Shown here piece by piece: positions 21,101 to 32,400 of a stretch of DNA of 64,000 nucleotides (within the stretch, counting starts at the first letter, position 1; each line of letters begins with the position of its first letter). The position numbers were made by a program, and so were the translations under genes. The notes under the pieces were generated by a model. It saw only the letters and a program-made list of their open reading frames with translations, was not told the DNA's origin and made no database searches. The stretch spans positions 1 to 64,000 of the forward strand of contig JAPDFW010000027.1 of assembly GCA_028826165.1 (NCBI GenBank), read 5' to 3'. Source of the stretch: Anaeramoeba ignava. Taxonomy: Eukaryota > Metamonada > Anaeramoebidae.

Positions 21101-24100
21101 ATGGAAATTGAAAATGAATCATTATTTGGTTTTAAAACAAATATTTTTAAAATTGTAAATAAAATTAAAAAAATAAATTTTTTTTTGAATTAATATTTTT
21201 TTTACAAAAAACAAAAACAAAAACAGAAAAAAATAGAAGAAATTAAATGGAGAATTTATACATTAAAAACAAATGAAGAAACAATTAATTTAGAATCAAT
21301 TTTAAAGAATTTTGGGTTTGAAAATAAAGATTGTATTTTTCCAACAACAAGTTTACCGTTTGTTATTGGGAGATTAATAATTCAAAAGACATCATGTTTA
21401 TGGAGTTGGTTTCATAATCCACAAAATTCAAAATTAAATCAATTGTGGATATTTGATGCTGATGGTTTAATTTCTGATTATACTTCTTTTCTTGAAAATG
21501 AAAATGAAAATGAAAATGAAAATGAAAATGAAAATGAAAATGAAAATGAAAATGAAAATGAAAATGAAAATGAAAATGAAAATGAAAATGAAAATGAAAA
21601 TCAAAATGAAAATGAAAATGAAAATGAAAATGAAAATGAAAATGAAAATGAAAATGAAAATGAAAATGAAAATGAAAATGAAAATGAAAATGAAAATGAA
21701 AATGAAAATGAAAATGAAAATGAAAATGAAAATCAAAAGAATCAAAATCAAGAATTTTTTAAAAATGTTAGAAAAATTTTGCGAGAATATTTTAGTTGTT
21801 CAAAAGGAAAATTTATAGTGAGTTCAAGAGAAGTTATTTCGGAAGAAAATCAAGAAAATCCTATTCATTTAAAATTAGTATCACTTATGCTGATTGAAGC
21901 TTTTAATAATCTTATTGAACTGTAAGATATAAATATAAAATTAAAATTAAAATTAAAATTAAAATTAAAATTAAAATTCATTTTAAAATTTAAAATTAAA
22001 ATTCATTTTAAAATTTAAAATTAAAATTAAAATTAAAATTAAAATTAAAATTAAAATTCATTTTAAAATTTAAAATTAAAATTCATTTTAAAATTAAAAT
22101 TAAAATTAAAATTCATTTTAAAATTAAAATTCATTTTGAAATTAAAATTCATTTTAAAATTAAAATTCATTTTGAAATTAAAATTCATTTTGAAATTGAA
22201 ATTCATTTTGAAATTAAAATTCATTTTGAAATTAATTTTTTTCCGATTTTCATTCAAACAGAAAATTAGAAAAACAAAATTGGTTAAGACTTGGAAGCTG
22301 GTTTGTAAACATCCGCCAACAAATATTTGGAAAATGGAACGCAGCACCATTGCCAATGGAGGCTTTTAGATTAAACTTTTTCTTTGAGAAAACAAAACTA
22401 TGCTTACAATTTGTGCACAACCACTTACTTCTTCGGAAGCTGACAGAAAGCGATGCCGACAACACAACTGTATTCATCTCACCATTTGAAACAAAAGCGC
22501 GAATAAACAAGAAAAGAAACCTGAAGCCAACATTTGTAGAAACAACACCAGAACTTGAATGGATGCTTTTCGGGTTAAGTCACAACTTATCGCGACAAAA
22601 CATTGGGACAGAGAACCAAGTAAACATCACACCCGAGGGGTCCAACATCACACTCACAGTCCCAAAGACTCGGGTGTTTGTGCCGATGACACAGAAGAAG
22701 GCTGTATTGCCGTTGACGACAAGGAACAAGGAAATTTACGAAAATTTCACGCGGTTCACGCTCAACGATTCATTGCTCACAGAACTGCTGTGCTCAAACG
22801 GAGACGGCGAAAGTATCGGGCTTGATAAGCAGTCGATGCTTCTTGATTGCGGATTGAATGATCTTGCAACATGGCCGAATGCGCTGCTTGACATTAGCTT
22901 CCATAGTGAGGCATTTCCTAAATCACTAGGTTTGACAGGAGCAGAAAAAACAACCCAAAAAGAAACACTTTCGGGCGTGGAATGGTTCAATGAGAACCGC
23001 AAGAAGCGCAAAAGCCATCTGGAGCAGGAGGAAAAAGAGCGAGTGAACTTCAAACGAAGAATGAGAATGCTCCAAATAGCAAAAAGCAAACAAATTAAAA
23101 ATCGATCGGAGATCCAGTCAGAAATGACAGCTATTCGGGACACAAATCAAGAATCTGGCAAAAACGAACAGCAATTAACCCACAATGGAGATCAAGTCCA
23201 GACAAGAGTGTCGGAAAGACAGAAAGAAACGGCAGGTGGCACAAAGTTACGTTCGTTATGGGATCCGTTCACAAAACTTCTTGAGGAGAAACCGCGACTT
23301 CTGAAGTTCGAGCCCAGAGAAGGTGCTGTGTTAGACGGAGCAAGACAAACCACAGCAGTTTGGCAAACAGGAAGATGGAAGGACAGCGGAGACAAGACGG
23401 CGCATAAAAAGACTTTCGAGACAAGAAGACATGCGGTTTATTCTCCACAGATGTCAACCAATTCGGCTGTGATTGTGAACAAAACAGAGGGAATGGTGCG
23501 CAGTCCTAGCGGAAGAGGTGGATGGGCAAATCCACGCAAGACACTTGGCGGCGCAATGGGGAAGAGTAGTGCAAAACATTCTGTGCAGACAGAGATGGGT
23601 GGCGATCTTTCTTTGAAACAAACAAGTCCGTTGGAAAATGCAAGAGTGCGCATCGGCGGCCAAGAATATGTCAGTAGTGTGCTTATGCTTCTGCAGACGG
23701 TAGACAGCTCATTGGAGGATCCGTTGGATATTCTTGCAAAGGTCCCGAGCGCAGTGGGAGAAGATGGGGTTGTGGGAATGAGTGAGAATGCGAGACGCGT
23801 TGGTATGCAAAAATCTCATCAAACAATCCCATCGCCGTTATCCAAACAGAAGAAAATCGGGACAAGCCAACGGTCCAACTACGCAAAAACACTGCCTGTT
23901 CTGAAGGAGATCGTCAAACAGCTCCAGGTGGTGTATGATCAAAAGCAATGCCACGAAGGATGTGTTGATGCGGATCACAACGGAACTTGGACTTTGGTCG
24001 CAAACGATAAACAATCACAACAAGCTCGTGAAGTTCTGGAAGATATTTTTGGGGGACTCTCTCGAAAGGATCATTTAGGGACAAAAGGGGGAATCTGGCG

Positions 24101-26078
24101 ACGTTTGGAGATCCCGAACTTTCTATCTGGATACGACACAGAATGGGTGGAAATTCTACCGTCTTTCGCAATGTCTTATTGGCAAGCTGTTCTTCTTGAG
24201 CCGTATCAGGACCGTAGAGACGTCGAGTACTTCGTAGTCGCCCCGCAGGACACAACACTTAGGTTCTCTGCGGATATGTTCTTCCGCAATCTGGGGTCGA
24301 TTTACGAGTCCTGTTTTCTTGGGAAACACAGAGAATTCCGCAACTTCGATTACTCCACACCTGACATCGATGGCGAGCTCACAGACATAGCAAAAGAGAA
24401 GCCCTCTCCATCACTGCTCTCTCGGTCATTCGGACCTGCAGACTTCTTGGAAGACAAAACACCGCGCTCGTCATTGGGCGATATTAGCTCAATAACGCTC
24501 TCCGAAGATCTAGTCGTTTCCAAAAACTCAGAAATCACTGATATCACAGCACCTCCAACAAACTCGCTGCACTTCCAGAAGAAGGAAGTCCTTGCACACT
24601 ACGCAAACACATCGCGCAGGATCGTCAACTGTCTGAAACGTCGCAGCAAATATAATAAATACCAGTCAAAAAACGCCAGAACAGTTATTTATGTTGTGGA
24701 TCCTAATATGCCCCAAAGCGATGTGACAGGATTCGATCAAAAAGACTCGCGAAACAAGATCAGTCTTCTCGATATCTACCAAGCGCTCTTCCCGCTGCTC
24801 GAACTCGAGAAGAAAAAGGTTGCGTTTCTCAGCGGAAGACGGGCACTAGAAGACGGAAAAAAGCAAGACAGCAACCAGTCCGAAAAGAGCATTTCCAAAA
24901 AAACATCGAATCAACTTCAATCAACCCCATCAAAAAACAGCACAAAGGGGATCGAAAGCAAGGACGAGAAATATATCACTCGCGAGGGGATTGTAGGCGG
25001 TGAGAAGCACCAGACAACGCCGAGCAAAAACCAGACAGGGAACGTTGTAGTTCAAGTGGTTGATCTTTCGGAGATTCTTCACCAACAAACAAATTTCGAG
25101 CGAGAACTCAAATCAATGTGCTTCTCAGTGTATTCCAAAGCAAGCAAATACAAACACCACTCGCGTCCTCCATGCGTTCTTTCCTTCCGTCCCAACAAGA
25201 CCCTCTCTGCCCAATCCCCGCACGCAGAACAGCTTCCCGAAGACGAACTGTTTCTCCTGCGCAACATCGATCCAACTCCCCAAATTTCCCAAATGACTCT
25301 TCATTGCTGTTATTCATCCACAAACTCTATTATTGTCTATACTTGGATCGACTCCTTTGGCGAGCTCATTTCTTCCTCACTCGAACCCCCCAAATCCCTT
25401 TTTCATGTCTTCAAAAAAATCCTTCGTGACGGTCTTTCTCTTCTTCATGTCTCAGACCCCCATTTGACCCCACTTTCCGAGAACAGACCTGACCCCCAAA
25501 AAATCTGTCAAATTCGGTTCGCCATTTCAAAAGACGGATCTCTTCCAGAACGTGAACTGCAAGAATGGAGTCATGCCTTCCGCGATCTCTTTGGCTCCCC
25601 CCAAAACCCTAATCCTTCCTGTTCGCGCCTTGGTCTATATCAGCTTCATTCATGGTCTGTTATGGCCATCAACGACGTCCAATTTGGATTGCAGTTATTT
25701 TTCGATAACAAAGACTCTCATTTCGGTCAGTCATCTGTTCCTGAGACTCATCTCATTATCCCAAAGAATCCTCCTTACTTCCTTTCCCAAATTGAAACTC
25801 CAAATGCTCTTAAACCTCTTCAAGTATCTTATCTTGTTGATATTGACAATTCGTTTTTAAAATGTCTTTCAATCGAGCTTTTCCATTTTTCTCTTTTCCA
25901 AGTTGATGAGAAATCTGATCCGCCAAGTGATTCTGATCTCAAGAAAGTTTTGGAAGAGTTGAGTTCGGAATTATTTGCTTTGTCTTGGCTTACTGCTTCT
26001 CCTGTTGCTCCAATGAGAGCTTCTACTCTTCCTGTTCATCTTTATATTATAAGAAGAATTCTTTCCTTTTTAAATTGA
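21101..26078 (+). CDS. MED13: Mediator kinase-module subunit MED13
   Basis: Exons 21101-21154, 21227-21921 and 22262-26078 join in frame to 1,521 residues. The N-terminus matches the MED13 N domain: IFKI-KKIEEIKWRIYT, LWIFDADG, and NNLIELLKLEKQNWLRLGSWF. The PIWI-like core shows EIPNFLSGYDTEWVEILPSF, YWQAVLLEPYQDRRDVEYFV and LGSIYESCFLGKHR near residues 865-930. The extreme C-terminus SWLTASP...LPVHLYIIRRILSFL is the diagnostic MED13 ending. MED13 links the CDK8-cyclin C-MED12 kinase module to core Mediator in the nucleus. Oddities: a (GAAAAT)n run in exon 2 encodes some 40 Glu-Asn pairs, and exon 3 is much richer in G/C-ending codons than every neighbour, fading back to AT-rich in its last ~450 nt. 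Confidence 0.9.
21496..21732 (+). repeat. In-frame GAAAAT microsatellite in MED13
   Basis: About forty consecutive GAAAAT hexamers with a single interruption (CAAAAT near 21601). They are read as Glu-Asn in the MED13 frame. In the + strand frame one base upstream the unit reads Lys-Met. The insertion sits in a variable loop of the N-terminal domain. Confidence 0.95.
21922..22261 (+). repeat. MED13 intron 2, AAAATTCATTTT repeats
   Basis: A 340-nt intron (donor GTAAGA, acceptor CAAACAG) of AAAATT and AAAATTCATTTTAAAATT units. AAAATTCATTTT is a near-palindromic unit repeated many times between about 21977 and 22235. Confidence 0.85.
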
Positions 26079-26319
26079 CATTTTTTTTTCTATTCATTTT
26101 AGATTTTCTTTTTGGAATGAATAAACCAAAAAGAAGAAAATTTTTGTTTTTGTTTTTTTTGAGAATTTTTATTTGGAATCAAACCAAATCAAATCAAAAA
26201 ATCAAATCAAATCAAATTAAAATTGAATCAAAATCAAATTGAATCAAACCAAATCAAATCAAAAAATCAAATCAAAAAATCAAATTAAAATTGAATCAAA
26301 ATCAAATCAAATCAAAAAA
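26079..26319. repeat. Convergent spacer with AATCAAATCAAA repeats
   Basis: The spacer between the MED13 stop and the protease stop on the opposite strand. From about 26180 it is made of AAATCAAATC/AAAAATCAAATTGAATC units, the same as in the 27.7-28.3 kb spacer; it is the left edge of the protease duplication. Confidence 0.7.
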
Positions 26320-27602
26320 TCAATTTGAATCAAAATGGCAATCTTTGCAATACCAAGCATCTGTTGCAATTCCACAATTATTGTTTTTATCTCTTGACAT
26401 CCAAATATAACCTTGCATTCCCCAAGATGAACCCCAAGAATTTTGAACAATCCAATACTTATCATCACCTGAATTACAATATCCAACAACAAGAACAGCA
26501 TGATCCAAATTAGTAGAACTGCAATCCTTTTCATAATAAATTCCACTGACATACGTTTGGAAACTAAAATGACTTGCATCAATAGCAGCAGAAAGTGGAC
26601 CATATTGAGCACAAATTTGAGCCATTTCTGTTTCATTACCAGTTAGAACTTGGAAACATTCGATTGAAAATTTTATTGGTTTACATGAATTTGATTTGCA
26701 GCGCTCAGTCATTCCAGTATATGGATAATCTTCTGCACTGCATGATCCTCCTTGTTCTTGTTCCCATTTTAAAGCCTGTTTGGGCCAACCTCCATTACAT
26801 CCATATGATCCATCATCACAATCAATAATTTCTTGAATTGAAAGCTTTACTAAACTTCCGTTATCAATTGCTAAACATGATTCAATAACTTCCATTGCTG
26901 ATATTGCCCAACATGAACCACATTGTCCTTGATCTATAACATTTGGTACAACTCCTTTGTCTTTCCAATCAACACAATCATCTGTTGGTAAATTTGGATC
27001 GTATTCATATTCTTTCCCTATTTGTTTTCTTTTAGGTAATTCGTTCATTAAATATAATTCTTGATATTCTTTGTTTGTTAAATCTGTAAATTGATTTATT
27101 CCAACTATTTTATTTAAAATTAAAATTAAAATTAAAATTAAAATTAATTTATAAAATTAAAATTAAAATTAAAATTAAAATTAAAATTAAAATTAAAATT
27201 AAAATTAAAATTAAAATTAAAATTAAAATTAAAATTAAAATCAAAATTAAAATTAAAATTCATTTATAAAATCAAAATTAAAAATAAAATTAAAATTAAA
27301 ATTAAAATTAAAATTAAAATTAAAATTAAAATTAAAATTAAAATTAAAATTAAAATTAAAATTAAAATTGAAATTAATTTTTATTAATTACGCTGAAATT
27401 TATTGTTTGGATTTTGGTTGTGTTGATGAATTTTGTTTAAATTATCTTTAAAAACTGAAAATCGATAAATTTTTTCATTTGGTGAATAAACTTTATTAAA
27501 TTTCTTTTGGAAAGCTTTAAACATCAATTCTTCTTTACTTTTGACACATCCAACAAATGAAACGAATAATAAAATGAAAAGAGCTAAAATAAAAACTTTC
27601 AT
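26320..27602 (-). CDS. Papain-like cysteine protease, copy 1
   Basis: Exons 27602-27392 and 27104-26320 join in frame to 331 residues (NNKFQ-LGINQFTDLTNKEY). Residues 1-20 are a signal peptide (MKVFILALFILLFVSFVGC). Residues about 25-90 form an I29-type inhibitory propeptide (EELMFKAFQKKFNKVYS...GINQFTDLT). The mature C1A domain has the oxyanion Gln and catalytic Cys in QGQCGSCWAIS, the His in LDHAVLVVGYC and the Asn in IVQNSWGSSWG. The expected role is a lysosomal/phagosomal or secreted cathepsin-type endopeptidase, made as a zymogen. Its Cys-rich mature domain has many paired cysteines typical of the family. It is the intact member of a tandem pair with about 2 kb spacing. The intron is pure AAAATT repeat. 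Confidence 0.93.
27105..27391 (-). repeat. Protease copy 1 intron, AAAATT satellite
   Basis: A 287-nt intron, donor GTAATT and acceptor AAAATAG, composed of AAAATT hexamers apart from two short AATTTATAAAATT/CATTTATAAAATC interruptions. The copy 2 intron at the same position is short and not made of this repeat. Confidence 0.9.
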
Positions 27603-28301
27603 TCTTTTGTTTTCTTTTAAAAATGAAGTAAAAAAATGAAAACTTTTTTTTTTGTTGTTTTTTTTTTTTTTTGGATCATTTTATTTTAAACAAAAATTCA
27701 TTAACAAAAAATCCAAAATTGAATCAAATCAAAATTCAAAATTGAATTAAATCAAAAAATTAAATCAAAATCAAATTAAATCAAATCAAATCAAATCAAA
27801 TCAAATCAAAATCAAAATCAAAATTGAATCAAATCAAATCAAATTGAATCAAAAATCAAAATTGAATTAAATCAAAATTGAATCAAATCAAAAAATCAAA
27901 ATTGAATCAAATCAAAAAATCAAATCAAAATCAAATCAAAATTGAATTAAATCAAAATTGAATCAAATCAAAATTGAATTAAAAATCAAAATTAAAATTG
28001 AATTAAATCAAATTGAATCAAATCAAATCAAAATTGAATTGAATCAAAATCAAATCAAATCAAAATTGAATCAAATCAAAAAATCAAATCAAAATCAAAT
28101 CAAAATTGAATTAAATCAAAAATCAAAATTGAATTAAATCAAATCAAAATTGAATCAAAAATCAAAATTGAATTAAATCAAAATTGAATCAAATCAAAAA
28201 ATCAAAATTGAATCAAATCAAAAAATCAAATCAAATTGAATCAAAAATCAAAAAATCAAATCAAAAAATCAAATTGAATCAAAAATCAAAAATTCAATTC
28301 C
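27603..28301. repeat. Spacer: protease promoter, gene scrap and AATCAAAT satellite
   Basis: 27603-27660 is the copy 1 leader; its sense strand contains TTTTCATTTTTTTACTTCAT. About 27675-27718 is a copy of the last codons of the ankyrin/BTB gene (end near 29489). From 27719 to 28300 it is a satellite of AAATCAAATC, AATTGAATC and AAAAATC words. No open gene is present. Confidence 0.8.
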
Positions 28302-29411
28302 TTAATCAAAATGGCAATCTTTGCAATACCAAGCATCTGTTGCAATTCCACAATTATTGTTTTTATCTCTTGACATCCAAATATAACCTTGCATTCCCCA
28401 AGATGAACCCCAAGAATTTTGAACAATCCAATACTTATCATCACCTGAATTACAATATCCAACAACAAGAACAGTATGATCCAAATTAGTAGAACTGCAA
28501 GCAGGTTCATAATAAATTCCACTCACATACATTTCGAAACTAGCATGACTTGCATCAATAGCAGAAGAAAGTGGACCATATTGAGCACAAATTTGAGCCA
28601 TTGCTGTTTCATTACCAGTTGGAACTTGGAAACATTCGATTGAAAAATTTATTGGTTTACATGAACTTGATTTGCATGCTTCTGTCATTCCAGTATATGG
28701 ATAATCTGCTGCACTGCATGATCCTCCTTGTTCTTTTTCCCATTCGAAAACTTGATCAGGCCAACCTCCATTACATCCATATGACTTATCATCACAATCA
28801 ATAATTTCTTGAATTGATAAATAGTCTAATTTTCCATTATCAATTGCTAAACATGCTTCAATAACTTCCAATGCCGTTATTGCCCAACATGAACCACATT
28901 GTCCTTCATTGACAACATCTGGTACAACTCCTTTGTCTCTCCAATCAACACAATCATCTGTTGGTAAATTTGGATCGTATTCATATTCTTTCGTTATTTG
29001 TTTTCTTTTAGGTAATTCGTTCATTAAATATAATTCTTGATATTCTTTGTTTGTTAAATCTGTAAATTGATTTATTCCAACTATTTTATTTTAATCCAAA
29101 AAAAAAGAGAAAAAAGAATTTTTGAATAGGTGAATTTAATTAAAGAAATGAATAAGAAAATTTTTTGCTTTTTTCTTTTAATTTTTATTAATTACGCTGA
29201 AATTTAAAATTAAAATTTTGAAATTAAAATTAAAATAAAATTTTGTTTAAATTATCTTTAAAAACTGAAAATCGATAAATTTTTCATTTGGTGAATAAGC
29301 TTTATTAAATTTCTTTTGGAAAGCTTTAAACATCAATTCTTCTTTACTTTTGGCACATCCAACAAATGAAATGAATAATAAAATGAAAAGAGCTAAAATA
29401 AAAACTTTCAT
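28302..29411 (-). pseudogene. Papain-like protease copy 2, prodomain frame broken
   Basis: The mature-domain exon 29080-28302 is intact, with the catalytic Cys, His and Asn (EGQCGSCWAIT, LDHTVLVVGYC, VQNSWGSSWG), and differs from copy 1 at scattered residues. The first exon (29411-29196) has one A fewer in the run after CCAAATGAAAAA, which shifts the frame after AYSPNEK. The segment that encodes IHQHNQNPNN in copy 1 is replaced by AAAATT/AAATTTT microsatellite (about 29200-29240). The exon is 216 nt against 211 in copy 1, so the signal/propeptide cannot be spliced in frame to the mature domain as written. Its intron (29081-29195) is unrelated in sequence to that of copy 1. Likely a pseudogene; an unrecognised alternative start is possible. 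Confidence 0.75.
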
Positions 29412-29488
29412 TCTTTTGTTTTCTTTTAAAAATGAAGTAAAAAAATGAAAACTTTTTTTTTTGTTGTTTTGTTTTTTTTTGGATCATT

Positions 29489-32400
29489 TTATTTTAAACA
29501 AAAATTCATTAACAAAAAATCCAAAATACTATTCTCATTTAATTGAAAATAATCTTGAATATCTTCAAATTCTTCAAAATTTTCTTTTGTTATTTCTGAC
29601 ATTTGAAACTCATCATGATAAAAAAAATAAATGGTTTGATTTAAAACTTCAAATGGTTTTCCTGAATAATCGTGAACTTGATTTGATTTATCTTCAACAT
29701 TCAATTCAAACATTGCTTTGAATAAATCACTTCTTATGGCCAAAATCAACTTGTGGACTTCAATTTCCTTTTCAATTTCTTTTTCTTCGCAAATTATTTT
29801 AAAATCTTTTGTTTTTGATTGATATAATTCTCTAAAATCTCTTAACAACCCATTTATTCCTTGTTTTTCCTGAATCCATTTTAAATCATACCCAACTTTT
29901 GTAAATACATCACAAATTTGCTCATTTCTTTCTTGTTCGTTTTGTTTGGAAATATTGTTGACAGATAATGCTTTAAAAGCATCAGAAAGTAAATAATTAT
30001 ACTTCAAATTTTTATTTTTTGTTTCGAAGAATCCATTAAATTTTTGCTTAAAATATTTAAAATCAAGAAACCCAGTGTAAATAAAATTGACAACTAATTG
30101 AACAATGTGATGTGGTTTTTGTTTGCAAGCATTGATAAATTTTTGCAAATTCGCTTCATTATTATCCAGTCTTAATAACAAAAATTCTTTGCAAACGCGG
30201 ATTTGGAACGAATCACTACATTTTATATCCAAATCCGCGAATCCATCTGTTTGTAAGAATTTGTCCATATCCTCTATAAAAGAGTAGATTTTTGGAAATA
30301 ATTCCTGAATTTCACTTGTCATTTCTTCCTTTTGGAAATCAAAAGGATTAAAAGCCCTCAATATAAGAACTTTGATTTCTATTGGGAAACATTTTTCCAA
30401 AGCAATTATTAATGGTGTTTTGTTTTTTTTGCTTTTTGCATTTGTATTTGCACCTTTTTCAATCAATAATCGGATAATCTGCAGTGATAATTGGTTTTCC
30501 AAAGCATAATGAAGTGGGGTTTCTTTCTCCGTAGTATTTGCATTGATATCAGCTCCCTTTTCAATCAAAAATTCAACAACATCAATGGAAAACTTGTTTT
30601 TCAAGGCAAGATGCAATGAATTCTCATTTTGGTTGTTGCATAGATTCACATCAGAACCTTTTGCAACAAGCAATTCAATAATTTCCTTTGATGCTTTGTT
30701 TTGTAATGCATAGTGCAAGGCAGATTCCTTCAAATACCTACTTTGCACAGTTATATCACTTCCCTTTTCAATCAGTGTTTTGATAATATCACTCGACGAT
30801 TTGCTTTTCAAAGCGTAATGAAGTGGTATTTCGTTCCAATTATTTTTTGCATTGATGTCAGCCCCTTTTTCGATCAAAAACATAATCATATCATCTGGGA
30901 ACGTGTTTCCCAATACATAGTGCAATGGTGTTTCGTTAATGTTGAATGTGGAATTTATATCTGCTCCTTTTTCAATCAAAAATTTGATAACTTCAGTTTC
31001 TGAATTTGCTTTAAGAGCAACATGCAGTGATGACTCGTTACTGTTGTTTTTGATATTGATAGCAATTTCTTTTGCAACGAGAAATTCGATCACCTCCAAC
31101 TTGGAATTGTGCTTTAAAGCGAGATGTAATACCGTATCTTTTAAAATTTTGGTTCTCGAATTGATATCAGCTCCTTTTTCAACCAACATTTTTATAACTT
31201 CAAGTGAGTAATTACTTTTCAAGGCATAATGGAATGGGGTTTCATCATTGTTGTTCTTTGCATTAATATCGACTTCTTTCCCAATCAACATTTTTAGAAT
31301 TTCCAGTGAACACTGATTTTTCAATGCAATATGAATCGGTGTTTCGTTTAATTTATTTTTTGCATTGATATTAGTTCCCTTCTCAAGCAACGTCTCGATA
31401 GCCTCAAGTGTGCAATTACTCTTCAAAGCAACCTGAAATGGAGTCTCATTATCTTTATTAACTGAGTCAATAAGAGAGCCTTTCTCAATGAGAAGGTTTA
31501 TAACATTGATTGATAGGTTGCTTTTCAAGGCATAATGGAGTGGAGTTTCTCCGTTTTTATTTTTAGAATTGAGACGAGCTCCATTTTCAATCAGCAACCC
31601 AATAATTTCAATCTCACACTTGTTTTTCAAGGCAATATGCAAAGATATTTCATGTAAATAATTTGTTTTTATATTAATAGGAGACTTTTCCTCAACCAAT
31701 AACCGAATAATTTCAAATGAGCATTTGCTTTTTAAAGCGATATACAGCGGTATTTCGTTGTTATGGTCTTGTGAAATGATATTGTTCCCTTTTCCAATCA
31801 TTGCCTGAATCACTTCAATCGGATAATTCCTTTTCAAAGCAATATGCAAAGGAGTTTCGTTGTTATTGTTTTTGTAATTGATATCTGATCCTTTTTCAAT
31901 GAGCAAATTAATAATTTCACTTGGTTTCTTGTTTTCTAAGGCAATATATAAAGGTGTTATATTCAAATCATCAATTTTCGAATTAATATCAGCTCCTTTA
32001 TCAATTAATAGCTGAATAATCTCATATGACAAGTCATTTTGCAAAGCAATATGCAATGCTGATTCGTTCATCTTGTTTTTTGAATTGATATCAACTCCCC
32101 TTTCAATCAATGACCGGATGATTTCAATCGAATACTTGCTTTTCAACGCAATATGCAAAGAATTTTCTTTATTGCGATGATCTCTGAAATGGATATCAGC
32201 TCCTTTATCAATTATTAGCTGAATAATCTCATCTGATTTTTTGGTTTTCAAAGCAAAATGCAACGCTGATTCATTCAAAATATCAATTTTTGAATTAATA
32301 TCGACTCCCTTTTCAATTAATAATCGGATTATCTCAATCGAGTAATTGTTTTCTAAAGCAATACTTAAAGGCGTTTCATTATTGTTGTTTTTTAGATTAA

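Noticed and set aside
22559-25860. Several open frames of 60-135 codons on both strands within MED13
   Set aside because: They overlap a fully conserved MED13 frame. GC-richer sequence has fewer chance stops, so shadow frames are longer.
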